Shown here in pieces: positions 1 through 8,870 of a stretch of 61,677 nucleotides of DNA. Below the pieces are notes generated by a model. It was not told the origin of the DNA. It saw nothing but the letters and a program-made list of their open reading frames with translations, and made no database searches. Every line of letters begins with the position of its first letter. The first letter of the stretch is position 1. Origin of the DNA: CBFDBF01 sp050287965. Its GTDB lineage: Bacteria; Pseudomonadota; Gammaproteobacteria; Chromatiales; Chromatiaceae. Made by a program: the position numbers and the translations under genes. The stretch lies in the NCBI GenBank assembly GCA_050287965.1, contig JBNKCX010000030.1, forward strand, positions 1-61,677, given 5' to 3'.

Positions 1-2
1 TG

Positions 3-89
3 GTACCTTTCTTTTGAGCGCTCAAAAGAAAGGTACTTGCAGCCTTTATAGAGAAGTAAAAAAAGAAACTCGGAGTTTACAGGCTGCAA
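3..89. repeat. Two consecutive inverted repeats at the window edge
   Basis: Positions 3-36 form a perfect 34-bp palindrome with 17-bp arms centred between 19 and 20 (centre GAGC|GCTC). It is followed by a 9-bp inverted repeat, 37-45 against 81-89 (TTGCAGCCT), with a 35-nt loop. No gene is visible from 1 to 277. The pair resembles an extragenic palindromic repeat, but the left part may be cut by the window edge. Its function is unknown. Confidence 0.55.
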
Positions 90-227
90 CACTGGTTCCC
101 GCACTAGAAAGCCCGAAGCAGACGGGCCACGAAACTTGTTATCTGAATACAAAAAGGGCTGTGGGCTGCGAAACTAATCGCCGGAACAAATCAGATTGAC
201 GACCACCTGATTCCCAACCCCCCAGCA

Positions 228-254
228 TAAAAAAAGCCGCCCAAAAGGCGGCTT
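228..254 (-). terminator. Rho-independent terminator
   Basis: The 6-bp GC stem GCCGCC/GGCGGC (236-241 with 247-252) has a 5-nt loop. Read on the minus strand it is followed by a run of seven Ts, so it ends minus-strand transcripts. It would terminate the small ORF at 278-406 and the CNP1 gene upstream of it. Confidence 0.7.
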
Positions 255-277
255 CTTAAATACAACAAAGAAAAATG

Positions 278-406
278 CTACCAGAGAATAACCATCCCCA
301 CAGCCACCACCAGCAGCATCAGGAACGTTATACGAAGCGTCCGCTGAGATGCGGATATCCGAGCCTTCTTCTTGATCTTTACCGGTGGCGGAATGGCGAT
401 ACACAT
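278..406 (-). CDS. Possible small single-span membrane protein (42 aa)
   Basis: A 42-codon frame starts at the ATG at 406, just downstream of the CNP1-like gene and ahead of the terminator at 228-254. The product has a basic, proline-containing N-terminal half (PPPVKIKKKAR) and a C-terminal hydrophobic stretch from about residue 27 to the end (FLMLLVVAVGMVILW), as in a tail-anchored one-helix membrane peptide. No strong ribosome binding site is seen, only an A/T-rich leader, so translation is uncertain. The amphipathic/hydrophobic pattern and the position between a gene and a terminator are the only support. I do not recognise a family. Confidence 0.35.
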   Translation of the reverse strand: MCIAIPPPVKIKKKARISASQRTLRITFLMLLVVAVGMVILW

Positions 407-482
407 GATTATTCAGTAACAATGGCCAACAACACAGGGGGTTATAAGTACCACATATCCACCCCGCGGGTGATGACAATCG

Positions 483-1076
483 TCAACGCCCATAGAGGTC
501 ATATCCCGGATTCTTGTTCATCTGCTGTGCCGTCGGGTGTTTTATGGCGTTGATGGCGTCCTCCGGGGCACGGGGCCAGGGGGATTTGCAGAGATAGAAA
601 TTCAGCAGGTCCACCCGGTATTTCACGTGTTTGAAATTCTGGATCGGGCGCCACTTCGGTTCCCGCACGGGCTTCATCTTGTCCTTACCTACCCCGAAAG
701 CGTAGGTCTTGTATTCTTCCGTGTCGCAGCGAATCCCTTCATAGAAAATATTCTTGGCCCCGGTCTTGGACTTGATCACCAGGGTGTAGCGTGCAACTTT
801 GTCCAGTTCGCCCGTTGAAAGGGATTTTTCATCGATATAGAACCGCAACTGGGGATTGGCGCCGTCGACATAGAACTCCATCAGATCACCGTCCTTCGGG
901 TAAGGAGGAATCTTGGTTTCTCCTTCTTCCCACTGGTACTCCTCAATCTGTTCCGGCGGGATGTCGCCGGCGTTGGGCAATTTATCCACAATGGGAATAG
1001 GTTCCCGCGCGGATGCGGCCATCGCCGCAATGGAGAAAGAGATTCCGATCAGCTGTATAACGCTACGCCGTTTCAT
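483..1076 (-). CDS. CNP1-like family exported protein
   Basis: The 197-residue protein starts with a typical Sec signal peptide (MKRRSVIQLIGISFSIAAMAASA, cleavage expected near residue 23). The mature part matches the CNP1-like family (named after a cryptic neisserial protein), with conserved tracts such as FYVDG, IFYEGIRC and the C-terminal NPGYDLYGR. Cysteines at IRC and LCKS may form a disulfide in the periplasm. The family is widespread in beta- and gammaproteobacteria and has no established function. It lies 63 bp downstream of parE on the same strand and could be co-transcribed with it. Confidence 0.8.
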   Translation of the reverse strand: MKRRSVIQLIGISFSIAAMAASAREPIPIVDKLPNAGDIPPEQIEEYQWEEGETKIPPYPKDGDLMEFYVDGANPQLRFYIDEKSLSTGELDKVARYTLVIKSKTGAKNIFYEGIRCDTEEYKTYAFGVGKDKMKPVREPKWRPIQNFKHVKYRVDLLNFYLCKSPWPRAPEDAINAIKHPTAQQMNKNPGYDLYGR

Positions 1077-1139
1077 TGTCGCTACCCTAGATTAAGTGGA
1101 TGTGCCTCTGCTGATGTGACCCGCATTAACAGGGATTGT

Positions 1140-3029
1140 TCACAGTTCCGCAAGATCGCCCTTTTTCTGCAGCCACGCCTTACGGTCTGCGGCCCGCTTT
1201 TTGGCCAGGAGCATATCCATGGTCCGGTGGGTATTATCCCCTGATTCGATGGTCAACTGCACCAGTCGGCGGGTATCCGGATGGATGGTGGTCTCCCGCA
1301 GCTGCATCGGGTTCATTTCGCCAAGCCCTTTGAAGCGTTGAACATTGACCTTCCCCTTGATCTTCTCCGCCTCGATGCGGTCCAGAACACCCTGTTTTTC
1401 CGCGTCATCCAGGGCATAGAAGACCTGCTTGCCCACGTCGATCCGATACAGGGGCGGCATGGCCACGTATACGTGTCCCTTCTGCACCAGGGGGCGGAAA
1501 TGGCGCAGAAACAGGGCGCACAGCAGCGTGGCGATATGGGCGCCGTCGGAATCGGCGTCGGCCAGGATACATACCTTGTTGAACCGCAGCCGCGACAAAT
1601 CGTCCGATCCGGGCTCCACGCCGATGGCCACCGAGATATCGTGCACCTCCTGCGACACCAGGACCTCCGCCGGATCCACTTCCCAGGTGTTGAGGATCTT
1701 GCCCCGCAACGGCATGACCGCCTGAAACTCCCGATCGCGGGCCTGCTTCGCCGACCCCCCGGCGGAATCGCCCTCCACCAGAAACAGCTCGCTGCGTTGC
1801 GGATCCGGATTGCTGCAGTCGGCCAGCTTGCCGGGCAGGGCAGGTCCCTGAGTCACCTTTTTACGGGCCACTTTCCTTCCGGCCTTGGATCGGGCCTGGG
1901 CGGCGTTGATCGCCAGTTCCGCGATCATCTCACCGGCATCGGTGTTTTGATTGAGCCAGAGGCTCAGGGCGTCCTTCACCACCCCGGAGACAAAGGTCGC
2001 GCACTCCCGCGACGAGAGCCGTTCCTTGGTCTGTCCGGAAAACTGGGGATCCTCCAGCTTCACGGAAAGGATATAGCTGCAGCCGCCCCAGACATCATCC
2101 GGTGTGATCTTGATTCCGCGCGGCAACAGGTTGCGGAACTCGCAGAACTCGCGCACCGCATCGGTAAGCCCGCTTCGGAGTCCGTTGACATGGGTCCCTC
2201 CCTGGGCAGTAGGGATGAGATTGACGTAGCTCTCCGCCACCGCTTCACCCCCTTCGGGCAGCCAGACAACCGCCCATTCGGCGCTCTCCCTGGTACCCTC
2301 CATGGTGCCGATAAAAGGCTCTTTCGGCAGGGTATCCAGATGCTGCAGGGCATCCATCAGATAGTCCTTCAGTCCGTCGGCGTACTGCCACTCCTCTTTT
2401 TCCCCGCTCTTCTCGTCGTGGAAACGCACCAACAGTCCCGGACAGAGCACAGCCTTGGCCCGCAGGATATGCTTCAGATGTCTGCGGGAAAAATTCGGTG
2501 AATCAAAATACTTGGGATCGGGCCAGAAGCGGACGGTGGTGCCGGTATTGTTCTTGCCGACCGTACCCACCTCCTCCAGCTCCGACGCCTTCTCACCACC
2601 CGCGAAGGCCATGTTGTACTCCTTGCCGCCGCGTCTGACCCATACCTCCAGGTGCTTGGAAAGAGCGTTGACCACCGACACCCCCACGCCGTGCAGCCCG
2701 CCGGAGAAACGGTAGCTCTTGTTGGAGAACTTCCCCCCCGCATGCAGTTTGGTCAGGATCACCTCCACACCCGGCAGCTTCTGTTGAGGGTGGATATCCA
2801 CGGGCATTCCGCGGCCGTTGTCCTTGACCTGCAGTGAACCGTCCTTGAACAGAATGACTTCTATGGCGTTGGCAAAACCGGCGATGGCCTCGTCGACGCT
2901 GTTGTCGATCACTTCCTGCGCCATATGGTTGGGGCGTGATGTGTCGGTATACATGCCGGGCCGTTTACGCACCGGCTCCAGACCGCTAAGTACTTCAATA
3001 TCGGAGGCGTCGTAGGAACTGCTGGTCAT
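1140..3029 (-). CDS. parE: DNA topoisomerase IV subunit B
   Basis: This is the full-length (629 aa) ATPase subunit of topoisomerase IV, which with ParC (not in this window) decatenates replicated chromosomes. In order it has the N-terminal GHKL ATPase domain with the N-box EVIDNSVDEA near residue 40 and GLHGVGVSVVNAL near 110, the transducer domain, the TOPRIM domain with EGDSAGGSA near residue 418 and the metal-binding DADSDG near 491, and the C-terminal QRFKGLGEMNP and TMDMLL segments. The length and lack of an insertion in TOPRIM fit ParE better than GyrB. The region upstream carries repeats (3038-3258) shared with the divergent xseB gene. Confidence 0.95.
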   Translation of the reverse strand: MTSSSYDASDIEVLSGLEPVRKRPGMYTDTSRPNHMAQEVIDNSVDEAIAGFANAIEVILFKDGSLQVKDNGRGMPVDIHPQQKLPGVEVILTKLHAGGKFSNKSYRFSGGLHGVGVSVVNALSKHLEVWVRRGGKEYNMAFAGGEKASELEEVGTVGKNNTGTTVRFWPDPKYFDSPNFSRRHLKHILRAKAVLCPGLLVRFHDEKSGEKEEWQYADGLKDYLMDALQHLDTLPKEPFIGTMEGTRESAEWAVVWLPEGGEAVAESYVNLIPTAQGGTHVNGLRSGLTDAVREFCEFRNLLPRGIKITPDDVWGGCSYILSVKLEDPQFSGQTKERLSSRECATFVSGVVKDALSLWLNQNTDAGEMIAELAINAAQARSKAGRKVARKKVTQGPALPGKLADCSNPDPQRSELFLVEGDSAGGSAKQARDREFQAVMPLRGKILNTWEVDPAEVLVSQEVHDISVAIGVEPGSDDLSRLRFNKVCILADADSDGAHIATLLCALFLRHFRPLVQKGHVYVAMPPLYRIDVGKQVFYALDDAEKQGVLDRIEAEKIKGKVNVQRFKGLGEMNPMQLRETTIHPDTRRLVQLTIESGDNTHRTMDMLLAKKRAADRKAWLQKKGDLAEL

Positions 3030-3152
3030 CGGGTAAATCAGTTATCGGTTAACGGTTATCAGTTTACAGTTTTCGGTTGTCAGTGATCGGCTGCCGGAAG
3101 GCCGGGGTCCGTAGAGTGTACACGCACCTACCGCAACAGGCGAGGGGATAAC

Positions 3153-3258
3153 CTAGCCCGCATTTCTCACCACCCTTCTACTGCGGACGCCGAACCACTC
3201 CCTGTGCGGGGGCGTTTCGACGCCCTCGCGACAAACTGTGGTGAGAAATGCGGGCTAG
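3153..3258. repeat. Long inverted repeat in the parE/xseB divergent region
   Basis: Two perfect 21-bp arms (3153-3173 and 3238-3258, beginning CTAGCCCGCATTTCTCACC) enclose about 64 bp with an inner hairpin GGGCGT-TTCG-ACGCCC around 3209-3224. This is the architecture of a short palindromic mobile repeat. Just parE-proximal (about 3038-3092) is a low-complexity tract of degenerate units such as GTTATCAGTTTACAG. The element sits where the promoters of parE and xseB should be. Confidence 0.7.
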
Positions 3259-3320
3259 TGATTGACCATCTCCCGCCGGCCGGGTTAGGTTCTTCTTTTC
3301 TTTCAGAAGATTTATCGACC

Positions 3321-3560
3321 GTGGCAAAACAGAAAAAGACACCACTCACCTTTGAAGAGGCCCTGGCGGAACTGGAGGCCCTGGTGGAAACCATGGAGAA
3401 GGGCGATCTCTCCCTGGAGGATTCCCTGAAATCCTTTGAACGGGGCGTGGAGCTCACCCGCACCTGCCAGCAGGCCCTCAAGGACGCGGAACAGAAGATC
3501 GAGATACTCTCCGAAAAGAGCCCGGACGCCGAACTGGAACCGTTCGACGACAGGGGGTAG
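3321..3560 (+). CDS. xseB: Exodeoxyribonuclease VII small subunit
   Basis: The 79-residue product begins at a GTG (3321) with AKQKKTPLTFEEALAELE. It matches XseB, the short helical subunit that binds XseA to form exonuclease VII, which digests single-stranded DNA. The family hallmark is FEEALAELEALVETMEKGDLSLEDSL followed by an SFERGVELTRTCQQAL coil. The open frame extends upstream to an ATG at 3204 inside the inverted repeat, but the family length (about 80 aa) and an AGAAGA motif 12 nt upstream favour the GTG. ispA follows after 6 bp, the usual gammaproteobacterial pairing. Confidence 0.9.
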   Translation: MAKQKKTPLTFEEALAELEALVETMEKGDLSLEDSLKSFERGVELTRTCQQALKDAEQKIEILSEKSPDAELEPFDDRG

Positions 3561-3566
3561 ACGATC

Positions 3567-4451
3567 TTGAAAGAGTATCTGGAAATGTGCCGGACCAGGG
3601 TCGAAACGGCCCTGGAACGGTGGCTCCCCCCGGCAACCACGCAACCGGAACGGCTGCATGCCGCCATGCGCTATTCAACGCTGGGCGGGGGAAAACGAGT
3701 GCGTCCGGTACTGGTCTATGCCGCGGGCAAGGCTCTCGGTGTCCCTCCGGAACAGCTGGACGGACCCGCCTGCGCGGTGGAGCTGATCCACGCCTACTCC
3801 CTGATCCATGACGACCTGCCCGCCATGGATGACGACGACCTGCGCCGGGGCAACCCGACCTGTCACAAGGCCTTCGACGAGGCGACCGCAATCCTCGCCG
3901 GGGACGCCCTTCAGACCCTGGCGTTCAAGGTACTTGCCCGGGACCCCAGACTGACGGTGGACGACGGGGTTCGACTGCAGATGATCGATACCCTGGCGGT
4001 AGCGAGCGGCTCCCGGGGTATGGCCGGCGGCCAGGCCCTGGATCTGGAAGCGGTGGGCCGGCAGCTGGACGTGGTGCAACTGGAGAATATGCATATCCAT
4101 AAGACCGGCGCCCTGATCCGGGCCAGCGTCCGTCTGGGCACCCTGGCCCGTCCCGACGCCGACCCCTCCCAGGTGGAGGGTCTGGACCGCTATGCCAAGT
4201 GCATCGGTCTCGCCTTCCAGGTACAGGACGATATACTCGATGTGGAGGGCGACCCGGAGACCACGGGCAAGGCCCGGGGCATGGACCGGATCAGGGAAAA
4301 ACCCACCTACCCCGCACTGCTCGGTCTGGAGGAGTCCCGGGAAAAGGCGCAACGGTTGCGACAGGAAGCCCTGGACAGCATAAGCACCCTCGGCGAAGGG
4401 GCGGAACCCCTGCGCTGGCTGGCAAACTACATCGTCGATCGGGACCGTTAG
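3567..4451 (+). CDS. ispA: (2E,6E)-farnesyl diphosphate synthase
   Basis: This short-chain trans-prenyltransferase (294 aa) condenses IPP with DMAPP/GPP to farnesyl diphosphate for quinone and undecaprenyl synthesis. The first Asp-rich motif is in LIHDDLPAMDDDDLRRG (about residues 85-100), with GGKRVRP before it. The second Asp-rich motif is QVQDDILD near residue 220. The start is taken as the TTG at 3567, preceded by a strong CAGGGGG site; the alternative is the ATG at 3585. xseB is 6 bp upstream. dxs, which often follows ispA, is not here. Confidence 0.95.
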   Translation: MKEYLEMCRTRVETALERWLPPATTQPERLHAAMRYSTLGGGKRVRPVLVYAAGKALGVPPEQLDGPACAVELIHAYSLIHDDLPAMDDDDLRRGNPTCHKAFDEATAILAGDALQTLAFKVLARDPRLTVDDGVRLQMIDTLAVASGSRGMAGGQALDLEAVGRQLDVVQLENMHIHKTGALIRASVRLGTLARPDADPSQVEGLDRYAKCIGLAFQVQDDILDVEGDPETTGKARGMDRIREKPTYPALLGLEESREKAQRLRQEALDSISTLGEGAEPLRWLANYIVDRDR

Positions 4452-4470
4452 AGCGCTGGAAACCTCGGCA

Positions 4471-5187
4471 TTACCGGCGACGGCCCGGCGACTTTTTCCT
4501 GAACCGTGACAATCCGACCAGACCCGCACCGAACAGGATCATGGTGGCAGGCTCGGGTACCGCCGCCCGATAAGAGGTCAGCGAAGTGTCGTCTCCGTCA
4601 TACCTTACGGTAAAGATCCAGTACTCCTCGGCAAAGGCCCAGGCCGCGATTTCCGCGTCCAGAGCCTCCTGGGTGTTCACACCGTAGGCACCCCACCAGG
4701 CCACTCCGGCGGATCCCATCACCCCATCGGTAGCACCGTCGCCGTCGGCGTCATAATCGACCCATGCCCCCGGTTCCAGCCAGGTGGTGTGATAGTAGTA
4801 GTCATAAAAATCCAGGACCTCTCCATCCCATATATTGGTCAGGCTCATCAGGAAACGGCCGCTACCCTGAAGATCCGCAACCGTTTCCCCCTCGATGTAG
4901 TAGATCCAGTGCAACCTTTTCCCCAGATCGCCGAAGCTATATACGACCTCGTCTTCAATGGCGAAATTTGTGGTTCCCATATTGTCGGGATTTATGCCGT
5001 TGGACATGTTTACAAACGTGCCCGCCGCGACACCGGCGTAAGCGTTCGCCTGCCAGGCCGGAAAGTCCGGTGATCCGTAGGCATTCGGCGCCGAATCAAC
5101 ATAAAGAGAAACCGGACCCGCCGCCGCGGACCCGATAAAAAGTAACAGCATTCCCGCCGCAAAACCTGCCGATAATCTTATGTTCAT
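4471..5187 (-). CDS. PEP-CTERM sorting domain-containing exported protein
   Basis: The start is set at the ATG at 5187, which has a GAGGTGAG ribosome site, giving 238 aa; a longer frame to 5376 lacks such a site. Residues 1-23 are a signal peptide ending in GSAAAGP. The C-terminus has the full exosortase recognition triad: VPEPAT, a hydrophobic span (MILFGAGLVGL) and a basic tail (SRFRKKSPGRRR). The mature region is acidic and aromatic (for example DFYDYYYHTTWLEPG). Such proteins are processed by EpsH-type exosortases and go to the surface or extracellular matrix. The specific role is unknown. The gene converges with ispA. Confidence 0.85.
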   Translation of the reverse strand: MNIRLSAGFAAGMLLLFIGSAAAGPVSLYVDSAPNAYGSPDFPAWQANAYAGVAAGTFVNMSNGINPDNMGTTNFAIEDEVVYSFGDLGKRLHWIYYIEGETVADLQGSGRFLMSLTNIWDGEVLDFYDYYYHTTWLEPGAWVDYDADGDGATDGVMGSAGVAWWGAYGVNTQEALDAEIAAWAFAEEYWIFTVRYDGDDTSLTSYRAAVPEPATMILFGAGLVGLSRFRKKSPGRRR

Positions 5188-5661
5188 TATTCTCACCTCG
5201 TTGCAATAAGGGGCCGGTTTCCTCCCGCCAGCCCCCATCAGCTGTAAACCCTTTCCCCATTTCGTATCTTGCATCCCTTCCCGCATATTCCTTAATTTTA
5301 TTGCTGTTTTCAACCGCTGCCGGCATCCGCGAACATCGGAGGAAAGCGACACCCCCGCAGGGAATATGATTCCCACGCTTTTTCACTTGAATCCGGGGAA
5401 TTAGCCCAAATCTTGTTCGTCAGCGCCACCGGAATTCCCGCTCGAGACCGGAAGCAAAATACGATCCTGGGATTGGCTGACTTGCGCCCGCCCTGCCGTC
5501 GCTTCATAATTGCGGGCCTCCTGTTGGGCGGCAGCGCCGCCGGGTGAATCATAACCCATGGTTTTCCATGCTTTTTTTGCCCTACCCAACGCAACATAAT
5601 TTAACCTGCCAGCCTGCCCCGCTGCTTTATAAACCGGGTGGAGAAAAAGAGGACCGAGATT
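5188..5661. other. Intergenic region between the PEP-CTERM gene and folE2
   Basis: These 474 bp separate divergent genes and should hold both promoters. I see no convincing coding frame, strong hairpin, or sigma-54 -24/-12 element. A TTTATAAA at 5626-5633 is the best A/T-rich hexamer upstream of folE2, but no well-spaced -35 accompanies it. Confidence 0.4.
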
Positions 5662-6471
5662 GTGACGGAGTGTGTTGAACCCAACTGCGATATTGCTGAC
5701 GTACAGAGCAGCAAAGATACCCGCCAGATCGCCATCAACAAGGTGGGCATCAAGGACATTCGCCACCCGGTCCGGGTCAAAGACCGCAGCGACGGTGAGC
5801 AGCACACCGTGGCCACCTTTAACATGTATGTGAACCTTCCCCACAACTTCAAGGGCACCCACATGTCCCGTTTCGTGGAGATCCTCAACAGCCACGAAAA
5901 GGAGATCGGAGTTGAGTCGTTCAAGGATATGCTGCAGGAGATGACGGAGCGGTTGGAAGCCCAGGCCGGGCACATCGAGATGAATTTTCCTTACTTCGTC
6001 AACAAAAAGGCCCCCGTCTCCGGCGTTCGAAGCCTGCTGGACTATGATGTCACCCTGATCGGCGAGATCCGTAACGGCGAGCCGGAGCTTTACATCAAAG
6101 TGGTGGTGCCGGTTACCAGCCTCTGTCCCTGCTCGAAAAAGATCTCCGACCGCGGAGCCCATAACCAGCGCTCCCATGTCACCGTGCAGGTGCGAACCCG
6201 GGGGTTCGTCTGGATCGAAGAGATTATCGATCTGGTGGAAAAGCAGGCCTCATGCGAGCTGTTCGGCCTGCTGAAACGGCCGGACGAGAAACACGTAACC
6301 CAACGGGCCTACGACAATCCCAAGTTCGTGGAAGATATGGTGCGTGATGTTGCGGTGCAGTTGAACAAGGACGACCGTTACAGCGCTTATGTGGTGGAGT
6401 CGGAAAACTTCGAATCAATACATAACCACTCGGCGTATGCCCTGATCGAACACGACAAGGAAATCGACTAG
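5662..6471 (+). CDS. folE2: GTP cyclohydrolase FolE2 (type IB)
   Basis: FolE2 converts GTP to 7,8-dihydroneopterin triphosphate, the first step of folate and queuosine-type pathways, and replaces zinc-dependent FolE in many bacteria. The 269-aa product has the family segments FNMYVNLPHNFKGTHMSRF, the cysteine motif VTSLCPCSKKISDRGAHNQR, and the C-terminal ENFESIHNHSAYA. The GTG at 5662 is chosen because AAGAGGA precedes it by 8 nt; an upstream in-frame GTG at 5638 has a weaker site. folP, a later folate gene, is 1.5 kb away on the other strand. Confidence 0.93.
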   Translation: MTECVEPNCDIADVQSSKDTRQIAINKVGIKDIRHPVRVKDRSDGEQHTVATFNMYVNLPHNFKGTHMSRFVEILNSHEKEIGVESFKDMLQEMTERLEAQAGHIEMNFPYFVNKKAPVSGVRSLLDYDVTLIGEIRNGEPELYIKVVVPVTSLCPCSKKISDRGAHNQRSHVTVQVRTRGFVWIEEIIDLVEKQASCELFGLLKRPDEKHVTQRAYDNPKFVEDMVRDVAVQLNKDDRYSAYVVESENFESIHNHSAYALIEHDKEID

Positions 6472-6493
6472 GCCCCCTGGGAGGAGATACGGA

Positions 6494-7837
6494 CTATCCC
6501 GCCTCGACGATTCCCCGGACCACTCCGGCCAAACCTTCGGTAATCTGGTCTACCTGGGTCTCGCTGCCGGCCTCGACCATAACGCGTATCAGCGGCTCGG
6601 TACCGGAAGGCCGTAATACGATTCTACCCTCGTTACCCAGTTCCAACTCCGCCTCCTTTACCGCCTGCTGCATCACCGGAGAAGCCATGACATCCACCCG
6701 GTTCTCCAGCCGCACGTTCACCAGTTTCTGCGGATATTTGCTCATCCCCTGACGCAGCTCTTCGAGGGTCTTGCCGGAATTCACCACTTCCGCCAGGACC
6801 TGGAGCGCCGATACGATACCGTCTCCGGTGGTGGTGCGATCCAGACAGATTATGTGGCCCGAAGGCTCGCCGCCCAGGATCCAGTCATTGGCCTGAAGAC
6901 GTTCCATGACGTAGCGGTCACCGACCTGTACCCGCTCAAAGCCGATGCCGTGGCCGGCCAGGGCCTGTTCCAGCCCGAGATTGCTCATCAGGGTCCCGAC
7001 CACGGAACCGCGCATACTCTTCTGCTGCTGCCGGGAAATGGCGATGATGTAGAGTATCTCGTCACCATCCACCACATCGCCGTTACCGTCGACCATGATG
7101 AGGCGGTCGCCATCACCGTCAAGGGCAATGCCCATATCGGCGCCCTGTTTTCGCACCTCCTGCTGCAGGGCCTGGATATTGGTGGACCCCACACCGTCAT
7201 TGATGTTGAGACCGTTGGGTTCTACACCGATTGTTATGACCTCCGCTCCCAGTTCCTCGAAAACGCAGGGGGCGATGTGATAGGTGGCGCCGTGGGCGCA
7301 ATCCACCACCAGCTTCATCCCCTGGAAACTCATCACCCAGGGAATGGTGCTCTTGCAGAACTCGATATAGCGTCCCGCCGCATCGTCGACCCGGTACGCC
7401 TTGCCCAGGAATTCTGACTCCACCGTGGTCATGGGTTTTTCCAGTTCCTGCTCTATTTCCACCTCCACCGCATCGGGAAGTTTCTTTCCGCCCGCGGAAA
7501 AAAACTTGATGCCGTTATCGTAGTGGGGATTGTGGGAGGCGCTGATCACGATACCCGCCTGGGCATGCAGGGTGCGGGTCAGGTAGGCGATGCCGGGGGT
7601 GGGCATGGGCCCCAGCAGATGGATATTGACCCCCGCCGCCACCAGACCCGCCTCCAGTGCGGACTCAAACAGGTAACCGGAGATCCGCGTGTCTTTACCG
7701 ATGAGTACCTTGCTCCCCGGCGCCTTACCGAGTACCCGGCCGGCCGCCCATCCCAACTTGAGAACAAACTCGGGTGTTATCCGCCCCTTTCCCACGCGGC
7801 CACGAATTCCGTCGGTGCCAAAATACTTTCTTTCCAA
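6494..7837 (-). CDS. glmM: Phosphoglucosamine mutase
   Basis: GlmM interconverts glucosamine-6-phosphate and glucosamine-1-phosphate for UDP-GlcNAc, peptidoglycan and LPS. Visible motifs are the start ERKYFGTDGIRGRVG, the catalytic phosphoserine loop GIVISASHNPHYDNG, the metal loop ALDGDGDRLIMVD, the sugar-specificity loop GGEPSGHI, and the phosphate-binding RPSGTEPLIRVM. The start is the TTG at 7837, preceded by AGGACGGGGA, giving 447 aa, close to the family's usual 445. The open frame upstream to 7954 reaches the folP stop codon and is unlikely to be coding. It follows folP, as in most gammaproteobacteria. Confidence 0.95.
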   Translation of the reverse strand: MERKYFGTDGIRGRVGKGRITPEFVLKLGWAAGRVLGKAPGSKVLIGKDTRISGYLFESALEAGLVAAGVNIHLLGPMPTPGIAYLTRTLHAQAGIVISASHNPHYDNGIKFFSAGGKKLPDAVEVEIEQELEKPMTTVESEFLGKAYRVDDAAGRYIEFCKSTIPWVMSFQGMKLVVDCAHGATYHIAPCVFEELGAEVITIGVEPNGLNINDGVGSTNIQALQQEVRKQGADMGIALDGDGDRLIMVDGNGDVVDGDEILYIIAISRQQQKSMRGSVVGTLMSNLGLEQALAGHGIGFERVQVGDRYVMERLQANDWILGGEPSGHIICLDRTTTGDGIVSALQVLAEVVNSGKTLEELRQGMSKYPQKLVNVRLENRVDVMASPVMQQAVKEAELELGNEGRIVLRPSGTEPLIRVMVEAGSETQVDQITEGLAGVVRGIVEAG

Positions 7838-7950
7838 AATCGTCCCCGTCCTGTTTTCTGTATTCGCCGTGTGGAACCCCGCCGGCGGGACACGAGTCCG
7901 GGTAATCCCCTCGGATTTATTCCGGAACCCTCTAATAAACGGCTGTCGTA

Positions 7951-8805
7951 TCAAGCGGTTATATCGGCAACCGCTTGCACCACCTTTAGCGCATCCACCG
8001 TCGGCCGTACATCGTGCACACGGATTATGGCCGCGCCCCTTTCGACGGCGAGCACCGCCGCCGCAAGACTGCCGTAAAGCCGCTGATCCGCCGGCGCATC
8101 GTTCAGGATCGCTCCGATCATCGACTTTCTGGAAATACCCACCAGCAGCGGCAGGCCCATCTCCCTGAAGCGGCCCAGGTTCGCGAGCAGTTGCAGATTA
8201 TGCGGCAGCAGCTTGCCGAAACCAAACCCCGGATCCAGCAACAGCCGGGCCCGGTCGATACCGTGGGCGACGCAATCCTCTATGCGCTCACGAAAAAACC
8301 CCTGAAGCTCGTCCACTACATCTTCGTACACGGGGTTCTGCTGCATGGAACGGGGCCGACCCTGCATATGCATGAGACAGACCGGCACCGCTGTTTCCCG
8401 GGCAGCTTCCAGGCTGCCCGGCTCCTGCAGAGCCATAACATCATTGATCATACCGGCGCCGGCCGCCACCGCTTCACGCATGACCCCCGCCTTGCTGGTA
8501 TCAATAGAGATGGGTACCGCCAGTTCTGCGGCGATAGCCTCGATTACCGGGATCACACGGTCAAGCTCCGCCTCCTCGGTAACCGGCCGCGCACCCGGGC
8601 GGGTTGATTCACCCCCCACGTCGATGATATCCGCGCCTTCCGCCACCATCCTGCGGGCCCGCTCCAGAGCGGCTGTTGCAGAAACGAAATCACCCCCGTC
8701 CGAGAAAGAATCGGGGGTGACATTCAGTATGCCCATCACACGGGGGCGACTGAGATCCAGGCTTCTACCCGCGCAATCGAGAACAGTCATCTGTCCGTAT
8801 TCCAT
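7951..8805 (-). CDS. folP: Dihydropteroate synthase
   Basis: FolP joins 6-hydroxymethyl-dihydropterin diphosphate to p-aminobenzoate, making dihydropteroate for folate. The protein (284 aa from the ATG at 8805; a second ATG is at 8790) shows MGILNVTPDSFSDGG, GADIIDVGGESTRPGA, PISIDTS, MINDVMALQE, LMHMQGRP, LLDPGFGFGK and the C-terminal RVHDV, the standard TIM-barrel signature set. The open frame runs back to 9132, but that part overlaps ftsH in another frame. It is 65 bp downstream of ftsH and upstream of glmM, the conserved ftsH-folP-glmM order. Confidence 0.95.
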   Translation of the reverse strand: MEYGQMTVLDCAGRSLDLSRPRVMGILNVTPDSFSDGGDFVSATAALERARRMVAEGADIIDVGGESTRPGARPVTEEAELDRVIPVIEAIAAELAVPISIDTSKAGVMREAVAAGAGMINDVMALQEPGSLEAARETAVPVCLMHMQGRPRSMQQNPVYEDVVDELQGFFRERIEDCVAHGIDRARLLLDPGFGFGKLLPHNLQLLANLGRFREMGLPLLVGISRKSMIGAILNDAPADQRLYGSLAAAVLAVERGAAIIRVHDVRPTVDALKVVQAVADITA

Positions 8806-8870
8806 GAAGCGGGGCCGTTTATCCGGGAATATTATTTCGGTTGCCCCGGCCCTGACCGCTCGACCCTTTA

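Noticed and set aside
1281..2501. Long ORF opposite parE (406 codons)
   Set aside because: Antisense shadow of parE in G+C-rich DNA; no domain and low-complexity HLQG-rich translation.
5188..5400. Sigma-54 promoter for the PEP-CTERM gene
   Set aside because: GG and GC dinucleotides near the start are 9 rather than 10 nt apart and the site would overlap the leader next to the ribosome site.
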